Assembly (NCBI GenBank): GCA_003667245.1
Contig: RCNN01000171.1
Coordinates: 1-64,000, forward strand
Reading direction: 5' to 3'
DNA from: Heterostelium multicystogenum
Taxonomy: Eukaryota; Evosea; Eumycetozoa; Acytosteliales; Acytosteliaceae
Length of the DNA: 64,000 bases
A program made the position numbers and the translations under genes. Of the stretch, positions 36,886 through 44,629 are shown piece after piece. How positions within the stretch are numbered: position 1 is the stretch's first letter; the number at the start of each line of letters is the position of its first letter. The notes beneath the pieces are model-generated. The model did not search any database. It saw only the letters and a program-made list of their open reading frames with translations, and was not told the origin of the DNA.

Positions 36886-38279
36886 TTCCTACAAGAGATG
36901 AGATTGTTCAAACATGTGAAGAAATAAAATATAAATATGATGGTAATAAAAGACCAGATTATGTTATTTATAACAATTCTGTTTATGAATTTGTTAGTAA
37001 GGGAGGGGGAAGGGAAAGGGAGAAACAAATCAGAATAACAAATGAAAATAATACAATCAGTCCATTAGTAAAATCCTGTGAGAAATTCTATGTCAAAAGA
37101 AAGGTTAAGCCAGTTCACAGTTTTAATAAAAAATTAGCTAAATTAAACGATGTTCAAACCCCGACCGATCCTAACAGACCCATTGTATCCCCAGCTCAAG
37201 ATCCTGTTCCAACTGTATCCACAGCTCAAGATCCTATTAACCCAATTGTATCCCCAGCTCAAGATCCTGTTCCAACTGTATCCACAGCTCAAGATCCTGT
37301 TCCAACTGTATCCACAGCTCAAGATCCTGTTCCAACTGTATCCCCAGCTCAAGATCCTGTTCCAACTGTATCCACAGCTCAAGATCCTGTTCCAACTGTA
37401 TCCACAGCTCAAGATCCTGTTCCAACTGTATCCACAGCTCAAGATCCTGTTCCAACTGTATCCACAGCTCAAGATCCTGCTCCAACTGTATCCCCAGCTC
37501 AAGATCCTATTAACCCAATTGTATCCCCAGCTCAAGATCCTATTAACCCAATTGTATCCACAGATCATGATTCTATTCAACCAAGTATTCCAGATGATTT
37601 CAGTGAAGAAGTTCAGGAAAAGAAAGATATAAAAGCTATCTTTTCGAACTGGATTATTAGAGAAAAACATACTGATGCTGTTCAACTTGGACATGTATCA
37701 GAGTTTTTGTCCTATGTGCTTTCTGAATTATCGTACATTCACAATTTCGACAGAAAATCAATTCTTCAAGCACTCAATGAAGATATAAATCAAAGTGATA
37801 AAGTACAAGCTATTTCACCAGATACAACCTCCCCATCTACCAACCGTGCTCCAGATTTGAATGAGATAACAAACGAAAGAAATAATCAAAAGATCTTTAG
37901 AAATACCAATCAAGAGTTGAGCCAGATTCAAAATGATCTTAAATCAAAACTACACAAGAAACTTAAGGGAATTGAAAATTTAAGACTCCATCCTCAAATA
38001 CCTAAAGATGCTTGCTTGTTCAAACTGACAAATAGTTGCAAATATCAAGATTGTAGATTTACACATTATAAATTCTTGAATCTTTGTAAGAATGGCAATT
38101 GTAAATATGGAGATAAATGCGAGAAGCTGCATATAACATATGACATGATTGAAAATTACAAAAGATCAAAGAAAGAGGCAAAGCAAAAAGCGATAAATGA
38201 CTTTAAAATAGCCTTAAAAGAACAAAGTATGAGAATCGTGTTAAATATGAAAAGAATAGAAATGTTCAAGTCGACTTAA
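36798..38279 (+). CDS. CCCH zinc-finger protein with AQDP tandem repeats
   Basis: The first true ATG is 36798 (MDQH), giving 493 intact residues. Residues 5-28 are a run of 24 Asn encoded by uninterrupted AAT. A Lys-rich region follows, then 12 tandem 10/11-residue units of the type AQDPVPTVST (37198-37563). After an acidic and helical linker, residues 395-450 carry two CCCH zinc fingers: CLFKLTNSCKYQDCRFTH (C-x7-C-x4-C-x3-H) and CKNGNCKYGDKCEKLH (C-x4-C-x5-C-x3-H). The end is a basic helix (KRSKKEAKQKAINDFKIAL). CCCH fingers of this kind usually bind RNA, so a post-transcriptional role is inferred. The Pro/Val/Thr repeat is probably disordered and length-variable. No close named relative is recognised. 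Confidence 0.75.
36810..36881 (+). repeat. (AAT)24 microsatellite coding poly-Asn
   Basis: 24 perfect AAT units directly after the fourth codon of the zinc-finger gene. Poly-Asn runs are typical of dictyostelid proteomes. Confidence 0.9.
37198..37563 (+). repeat. Coding minisatellite, 12 units of 30 or 33 bp
   Basis: Twelve units encode AQDPVPTVST/P (30 bp) or AQDPINPIVSP/T (33 bp). The central seven 30-bp units are nearly identical at the DNA level, differing mainly in the last codon (ACA or CCA) or a GTT/GCT exchange. Unit lengths are multiples of three, so all six frames stay open through the array. Such an array is expected to vary in copy number between strains. Confidence 0.9.
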
Positions 38280-38389
38280 CAACACAATTAGATAATTGTA
38301 ATAAAATTTGAAATAAAAATAATACCAATTAATATTCTCTTCATATGATAATAAGAATATTCAATAATATTAATACACTAATGTATATA

Positions 38390-40489
38390 TTAATTAAAGT
38401 AAGGAGTGATAGAAAAAACAATAAGATTATAAGTTGAATCTTTATTTATACAATTATTTAATATATCTATTTGAGACTGATGATAGTTAAATGATTTGAG
38501 ATATGAAAGTGCTTCTTTGAGTTTCTCAAAGGGGAATTTGATATTTTCCAAGAGAAACATTTGCATTTCGAAATTTCTATTTCGATAATAGTGAATCAGA
38601 TCTTGAATGTTTAAAGATTCATGTCCAATTTGGCATTCAGTTTTGTTTTTTAATAGCCATTCGATTAGTCCCATGTGTCCAGATCGAATAGCTTTGCTCA
38701 GAGTTTGTTCTGAGCATCCTTCTGTTCTGTTTTTTGGTGCCACCACTCAATCAATATTGTCTCTGAATTTTCGATTGCCAAATCAAATCTATAAGTGCTG
38801 AATACACCTGAAATATTGTTTTCATGCAACCATATTATTACATCCATATACACATAATAAAAAACTTTATCTAGTGTTTCCTCTTCGATTTCGATATCAG
38901 GTTTAATCCTGAATATAGCTTTAACATTAGCTAGATCACCTTCTCGCATTCGATTATTAGCAAGCCAATCTAAATCAATTGATGGGATATTCTCTATCAA
39001 CCAAGTACAAAATCTGTTGCTGTAGGGACCCATGCAAAGATTTGATTGAGACCAGATGTGAAAAATTCAATGTTGAATAGTTTTCTATGAGCCAACTTAT
39101 CATCTCCTTACTTTTTGGTCTATTGGCATAAAAAGTTACGTTTCCCGAACTTCCTTCAGTTCTATTCTCATGCAACCATTGGACAATTTCAATATGACCA
39201 GCTTGAATAGCGCAATCCATTACATTTGTTGTGAATAAATCATTACAGATATTATTTTCATGAAGCCATTTCAGAACAGACAAGTGCCCTGCAGAAGCTG
39301 CAGAAGAAATTGACCATGAATGTATTGTTTCAGATCGATTTTGGTACAGCCATTTGACCATCTCCAAGTGACCGTTTTTAATTGCACTGTCGATACTGTA
39401 ATTAATAATATCTTTCCCATTATTGTGTAACCATATCAAAACATCCAAATAACCTCTCATGATTACAATTTCAAGAGAAATCGGTGAACCTCCTGTAGTA
39501 TTTTGGTGAAGCCATTCTAAAACATCTAAATGTCCATTGGATGCGGCATTTTCCATAGCCTTTTTCGTTAATAGTGAAAGTGTGTCTTTGTGATCAAAGA
39601 TCCAATCCAACATCTCCATATTTCCACGCAAAGATGCCGAATCAATAGGAGGTTGTGATGTTTTGACAATATTGTTTGAATACAAAAGTTTGACAATTTC
39701 TAACCGATTTAACGAAATAGCATAGCTAAAGGACTGTCCCTAAGTATATATCTTGGTATGAGCAAAACGATAGATCCTGAGTCAAGAGATATTCAATGAT
39801 ATGCTTGTGACCACCTCTTATTGCTGAAAAAAAACATCGAATTGGTTGAAAGTTCTTCCTCGGTGTTCTTCAAGAGGTATTCGATCATCTCTAAACTACC
39901 AACATATGCAGCATTGTCAAACCATGTTCCATCTCCATAGTCGTAGTCCGTATTGATTCTAGAATGATCACAGTTGACATACTTTTCACAAAGAAATTTA
40001 ACAATTTCAATGTTATCAGAAAGTGGTGCTTGTACCAAAGCATGATAATAGTTGAGATTCTTACGATCCAATTCTTTGCAAATCAGCTTAACAGCCTCCA
40101 AACTTGCATGTTTTGAGGCATACTTTAATATATAATCGAAATCAAAAAAATTTCTAATGGGATATGCAATCGGTTTCACCATTTCGAGCAAGTAAGAGAG
40201 TATCTCCAAATCGTTCGCTAAGATAGCAGCTTCAAATGTCTCACCCAAGTATCGATGTAAGGAATTTGATTGGAAATATCTTTTCAAGGGATATAAATAG
40301 GAATTGCCTGCCAATGCCACTGGTGACTGAAGAAGCTCTTCCCATTTTATAACATTTTTTTGTTGAGCTCAATTGATAGAATGATTCTTTCTGATAATAT
40401 TTAGAGTTATTTAGAGATACAACCTCTTTAAATATTATGTTTCGAATTATATAATTGTTAAATATAGATAAAAATATATCTTTATTCAT
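38390..40489 (-). CDS. Ankyrin-repeat dictyostelid family protein, frame-broken
   Basis: The start is the ATG at 40489 (MNKDIFLSIFNNYIIRNIIF), the typical opening of a large dictyostelid ankyrin family. The body carries repeated helical units such as GHLDVLEWLHQN, GYLDVLIWLHNN, GHLEMVKWLYQN, GHLSVLKWLHEN, GHIEIVQWLHEN and GHMGLIEWLLKN, spaced about 33-35 residues. Frame breaks occur at an A7 run near 40345 and near 39800, 39740, 39040 and 38715, with repeats continuing cleanly in the next frame. Total length is about 695 residues. Members probably act as protein-interaction scaffolds; no catalytic motif is present. A decayed family copy is possible, but the breaks match the pattern seen in housekeeping genes here. 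Confidence 0.75.
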
Positions 40490-41150
40490 TTTTAGGTTAT
40501 TGATTGATAAAAAATGACACAAAAAGAAAAAGGATACACCGTACCTTGTTTGGTGTCTTTTTTTTTTGGATTTAGGAGTTGATTTTAAGAAACTTTCTGA
40601 AAATTTCTTGATCTGATTTGCATATTTTGATAATATTCTGCAAAATAAATACAATTTTAACATTAAATTTAAAGTGTCTATCGACTTCATCATTATTGTT
40701 TCTATTTACAACTAGAAATCTCTCATATACACGGTTAGAGCCTGAAGACCCATGCAATATTCCCAATATCAAGACGATTAAAAAAAAATTCTGGTTTCAG
40801 ACATAAGATTTTGAAGCCTCTCCTGTGCTTCAAAATCTTAAGATGGTGATGATGCGATAGTAACCTACTGTAGTTCGAAGTTCTTATAATGGATAAAAGA
40901 TTCTTTGGATGAGGGAAGTATTATTATTAACAACGAGCAAACAATAGTAATGGATAATAATAAATAAATAGATAGGTTGTGATCGATATCTATCTTTAAT
41001 AAAAATGATGATATTATTATACCATTTTGATTGGTCATAATTAACAAATTAAGCAGACAGTGTCAGTCAGTTATTACTTTGAAATCCACCATTTGATCTC
41101 AATGGTTTATTGTATATTAGGGGGAGGTTGGGTATAATCAATCACTTGTA
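40490..41150. other. Intergenic with a 14-bp perfect hairpin
   Basis: AT-rich spacer. Its only notable structure is the stem-loop at 40804-40840. Confidence 0.5.
40804..40840. repeat. Perfect inverted repeat (hairpin)
   Basis: Arms at 40804-40817 (TAAGATTTTGAAGC) and 40827-40840 pair over 14 bp without mismatch around a 9-nt loop. It lies about 315 bp upstream of the ankyrin gene start and about 310 bp from the 3' end of the next gene. It might be a processed small-RNA stem, a transcription-end signal or chance. Confidence 0.7.
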
Positions 41151-41733
41151 TTATTTATAGAAGCAATGATGATGATAATAGCAAGTATAAAAAACAAAAA
41201 TTATTGAAGTAATAGATAACCTTTGGGCAACTTTGTTTGGTGATCTAATAAATTTGAAACCTAAAAGCCACACGAAACCAATGAGAAATCCTACAATGAA
41301 AATAATAATCATACTATTTAAATCACTTTCTTTCTTTTCACATAATTTAGTTTCTTCGATCGCTAATAATATAACAATAATAATAGAATACGGAATTAAG
41401 TTAGTTAAAAGATTAGAAATGAAGTTGGCACTTAATAACTAACTTACATTCTGCACAAGGCTGAACATAAATTATTTGAGGTTGTGGAATAAAATGAGGT
41501 TGTTGGGCATAATGAGGTTGTTGGGCATAATGAGGTTGTGGAATAAATTGAGTTTGTTGGATATATTGGGGTTCATAGTGACCAACCTCATACATCTGAA
41601 TCCCTGAATCTGGTGGAGGCTCCATTGGTTGATAAAGACCATCCCTGTTTTGAGTCTCGGTATCGATTTCGGATTGATTCTCCAAAAGACTTTCTTTGTC
41701 ATTATCCATGGTATTAATTTGAATGTCGCTCAT
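41151..41733 (-). CDS. Small Pro/Gln-rich single- or double-pass membrane protein
   Basis: Two exons, 41448-41733 and 41151-41362, with an intron at 41363-41447 (GTAAGT...ATTAG), give 165 intact residues. The N-terminus is acidic and hydrophilic. A short repeat of YAQQPHYAQQPHFIPQPQ type follows, then a Cys motif (PCAES...KLCEKK). The C-terminus is hydrophobic: MIIIFIVGFLIGFVWLLGFKF, then RSPNKVAQRLSI and a second hydrophobic stretch (ITSIIFVFYTCYY). Pro/Gln-rich tails before a bilayer segment with a charged SPNxxA loop occur in several small dictyostelid membrane proteins of unknown role. An alternative 3' intron cannot be excluded. Confidence 0.65.
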
Positions 41734-42362
41734 GATATAGAAATGAATAATATAAAAATATTAAATATATAAATGTTTAATTATATTGTATATGATATTT
41801 ATAAATCAACTGGTTCTAATGATAATTATAAAATGTAGGTGATTTATACATTTTCAGAACTGTTGAAATGTTTCAAATTGAATATATTTTTCTTTGGTTA
41901 TCAAGAACTACTGAATTTTCGACGTGGGGATATCACAAGTTTGTGTTTAATCCAAAAATGAAAGACATATCGGATCACCAACAAAAAAAAAAAAAGTGTG
42001 TCGTTTCAATATTTCAAAATAACCAGGTTGCATCACATAAAAATTAATCAAAATTTTGTGGTTTGTTTGGTAGGTACAATCCTTAATCCAAGATTTTACA
42101 AATTTGTGTTGGTTGATTTAAATGAGTTCGGATGGGTAAATTTGAGGTTTGTGACCAAGGTTAAACTTAATGGATACTTGAGTTTAACAAGAAAAAATAG
42201 TTGATGAGAGCAAGGATCTGATTTGTTTGTTTGGTACTGATTTGATTTGTTTTGTTTGTTTTGTTTGTTTTGTTTGTATATAAATAAATTCTTAAATTGT
42301 TAATTTATTAAAAGATAATTAAAGTGTATGTTTAATGTTTTTATAATCTATATTCTATTCTA
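41734..42362. other. Intergenic with TTTTG repeats
   Basis: AT-rich spacer with an A13 run near 41984-41996 and a (TTTTGTTTG)n tract at 42236-42280. The plus-strand open frame 41998-42204 shows no recognisable coding features. Confidence 0.45.
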
Positions 42363-42875
42363 TGAAGATACTTTGCAGCTGTTACTATCAATATTGTTGC
42401 TTCTGCTGTTATTGTTGGATGGCTCCTGTTTTATTTTAGTCTTGTCATCTTCATTGGAGTAGACTTAGGGGTGTCAGATTTCCTTCACCCCAGAATACAA
42501 ATTTAACAGGAGATGGAAGTGCACTAAATGTAAGAGATAGTTCAAATGAACTAGGTGTTGTCAGTCCAGTAACACCACTTAGAGAAGGTTTAGGCCAGTG
42601 GTAGTGCCAAGGGAAAAATGAGCCATTCGGTGTCATGTCTACCAGTGGATCTGGATAAAAGTCTCGTGGGGAGGGAAGGGTTGGTGTGTCCGTGGCTTAG
42701 GTGGAAGGTCCTAGTTGAGTGGAGCAATCGCTCATGGTATGATGCCAAGTCCGCTATAGCCCTCTGGAGGCTTGGGTGGGGGTGGAGGAGACGCCTCAGG
42801 AATTACAACACTCAGTTACTTCTTTGGATTGGGATTATTTATGTCCTCAAAAGTGACGACTGGTACTAAAGCGCT
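42363..42875 (-). pseudogene. Broken Pro-rich gene end (truncated or remnant)
   Basis: Minus-strand coding potential is spread over three frames. In order: VVTFEDINNPNPKK, IPEASPPPPPKPPEGYSGLG, PLVDMTPNGSFFPWHYHWP and SLSGVTGLTTPSSFELSLTF (open frame 42451-42636), SPVKFVFWGEGNLTPLS, then EDDKTKIKQEPSNNNSR and a stop at about 42363. The segment is richer in GC than its surroundings, consistent with former or present coding. No start codon or 5' part fits between it and the tRNA gene at 43025, although a CACCAG acceptor near 42873 and a GTAAGA donor near 42955 might belong to it. Either the gene is 5'-truncated next to the tRNA integration site, or sequence errors hide it. I do not recognise the family. 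Confidence 0.4.
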
Positions 42876-43024
42876 GGTGAATATTCCTACATTCAACCTC
42901 ACAAACCTATTTATAATATCTTTTTAAAATTTTTTCCCTAGGGAGCTTGTCTTACCTATAGCACAAGTTAATAACGGGGTTTCTTTTATAGTTATACAAA
43001 TTAAAAATAGTCATTAACTTCAAT

Positions 43025-43107
43025 GACATCTTGGCCGAGTGGTTTTAAGGCGTTTGCCTGCTAAGCAAATCCCTTCGGGGGCGTGAGTTCGAATCTCACA
43101 GATGTCG
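43025..43107 (+). tRNA. tRNA-Ser (GCU anticodon)
   Basis: A complete class II tRNA of 83 nt. The acceptor stem GACATCT pairs with AGATGTC, with discriminator G. The D-arm is GGCCGAGTGG...GGC. The anticodon stem-loop is TTTGC-CTGCTAA-GCAAA with anticodon GCT, reading AGC/AGU serine codons. The long variable arm is CCC-TTCG-GGG, and the T-arm GTGAG-TTCGAAT-CTCAC. There is no intron and no encoded CCA. The A and B boxes are intact. It sits about 60 bp upstream of a SINE-like insertion. Confidence 0.96.
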
Positions 43108-43159
43108 AATTAATTGAATTTTACCGCATGCGAAAATATTTATGTTTTTTTGTTTTTTT

Positions 43160-43551
43160 AATAAATAAGCCCAAGGCAGAATAGCTGATGTGGTATGGTA
43201 GTCTGCTTGTGACGCCTTGGGTCGTGGGTTCGAATCCCGGGTTTTCCAGTTTTTCCCCATACACTTCCAGTGAACCCATGAACTTTCAAGTCTGTATGAT
43301 ACCATCCCGCCATGAAGAATATGTAAATTGACAAGCGAAGCCCTCAACTACGTAAACCATTGGTGTACTCTTAAAATCTTCTGTCGCTTCGAAATACTTA
43401 ACAGTCCACTGTTGAAACACCTTGCTCCAAATAATAATAGGCAGTCATGCCTCTATAAAATGATGGTCATCACAACCGGCCTGTGGTTGTAAAAAGAAAT
43501 CTGTAGGCTTCTAAACCCTACCTTAAATAAACAACTGTATGGTTATAACAA

Positions 43552-43586
<35 letters not shown>

Positions 43587-43591
43587 AATAA
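43160..43591 (+). mobile_element. SINE-like retroelement, tRNA-like head and poly-A tail (copy 1)
   Basis: The head at about 43171-43245 has a Pol III A box (TAGCTGATGTGG, 43182-43193) and a perfect B box (GGTTCGAATCC, 43227-43237) 33 bp apart. A non-coding body of about 300 bp follows, then an uninterrupted poly-A run of about 33 ending at 43584. AATAAATAA occurs on both sides (43160-43168 and 43583-43591), a possible target-site duplication, though weak in such AT-rich DNA. A second, shorter copy lies at 44352-44560. The position 60 bp 3' of a tRNA gene recalls the tRNA-targeted TRE3 retrotransposons of dictyostelids. No ORF is present, so it would be non-autonomous. Confidence 0.7.
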
Positions 43592-44028
43592 TAGGTTGAT
43601 CAGACCTATTGTTATTAAAAGATATAACTCAAACTACTCTGTATAGAGAACCTTAATCAAATTAAATAATATACTTAGTTAGTTTCTCTTTTTGTAGTAA
43701 ATTATTAATCTGATTAAGATTCTTTCGGTTTTTCCTTTTAAGGTGATTTTTTGTAAAATTGATATTTTTATAAATTATTGTAAAATTGTGTTGTTGTTAC
43801 ATTTTTTTGACAAGGGAATTCCTCAGCCCAATGTAACAACAACGCAATTTTACAATAATTTATAAAAATATAAAAAATTCATGAAACGTTAAAACCGAAA
43901 TGTAAAACAATTCCTAATCAGATTTAATTTGATACAACTACAGTAATATCTAACTTAAGAGTGTATGACATCTGATTTAGTTGAGCAAGAGTCCTTTAAT
44001 AAATACGGTCTGATCAAACTATTATTTA
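43585..44028. repeat. Imperfect palindrome / fold-back element (~444 bp)
   Basis: Both ends are complementary (TAAATAATAGGTTGATCAGACC against the complement of GGTCTGATCAAACTATTATTTA). The centre is nearly perfect: 43762-43803 pairs with 43830-43871 with a single mismatch over 42 bp around a 26-nt loop. Between ends and centre the pairing is patchy but recognisable (for example AATCTGATTAAG against CCTAATCAGATTT, and TTTCGGTTTT against AAAACCGAAA). It has no ORF. The layout fits a fold-back MITE, possibly non-autonomous DNA-transposon debris. Confidence 0.7.
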
Positions 44029-44033
44029 TTAAA

Positions 44034-44056
44034 CCAAGGCAGAATAGCTGAGATAA
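44034..44056 (+). mobile_element. Fragment of the SINE-like head (copy 3)
   Basis: CCAAGGCAGAATAGCTGA is identical to the start of copy 1 (43171 onward), then diverges. It lies directly after the right end of the palindrome. Confidence 0.5.
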
Positions 44057-44144
44057 GACACTTGACTTCACTAACATTCCCAAGTTGTCAAGCAAGTACT
44101 ATAAAAACCTGGTTGTAAATATTTACCATAAGCTCTGTTTATCG

Positions 44145-44258
44145 ATGTCTTCCAAAGGCACTGCTAAATCTTCCACCACCGTTGCTGTCAATGAGTTCAA
44201 AAAAGACTGGAACATATTCACCATCTCTGGTTGCGATATCCCCAATCTGGTTCTCTAG
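44145..44258 (+). other. Short ORF between repeat copies
   Basis: A 37-codon frame (MSSKGTAKSSTTVAVNEF, then KKDWNIFTISGCDIPNLVL) with balanced composition, unlike its AT-rich surroundings. It could be the 5' remnant of a retroelement ORF1 or of a host gene carried by the elements. No homologue is recognised. Confidence 0.3.
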
Positions 44259-44351
44259 CGTTCATTTAAGATTAATATTTCATTTGGATAAGAATACAAA
44301 ACACAAAAACGACAAAAATAACTGGAAAATAGGAAAAGTAAAAAAAACAAT

Positions 44352-44560
44352 AATAGCTGATATGGTATGGTAGTCTGCTTGTGACGCCTTGGGTCGTGGC
44401 TTCGTCCCGAGTTTTCCATATTTTTTCCCCCTACACTTCCAGTGAACCCATGTAAACTTTCAAGTCTGTATGATACCATCCCATGAATCACAACAGGTCT
44501 GTGGTTTTATAAAAGAAATCTGTCGACTTTAAACCCTTCCATAAATAAACATCTATATGA
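44352..44560 (+). mobile_element. SINE-like retroelement copy 2 (internally deleted, no poly-A)
   Basis: It aligns to copy 1 from AATAGCTGATATGGTATGG through the tRNA-like head, CTACACTTCCAGTGAACCCA, TTTCAAGTCTGTATGATACC and the CTGTGGTT...AAAAGAAATCTGT tail. It lacks about 150 bp of the copy 1 middle (about 43316-43462). The B box is damaged (GGCTTCGTCCC), so Pol III activity is probably lost. The tail ends near 44560 without poly-A. Confidence 0.7.
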
Positions 44561-44629
44561 GAAATGGTCAACATCAGAAGCTATTAAGTAATAAATTATA
44601 TGATTCAATTATTCTTTATTGTTATTAAT

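Noticed and set aside
37143..37694. Long minus-strand and shifted ORFs over the AQDP array, or a CRISPR-like array
   Set aside because: The array is a coding minisatellite with units lacking unique spacers. Open frames arise because unit length is a multiple of three.
43096..43347. Minus-strand ORF with RDSNPRP motif
   Set aside because: It is the antisense translation of the tRNA-like B box of the SINE-like element, a well-known artefact.
44255..44491. Minus-strand ORF over repeat copy 2
   Set aside because: Shadow of the second SINE-like copy; no independent coding signal.
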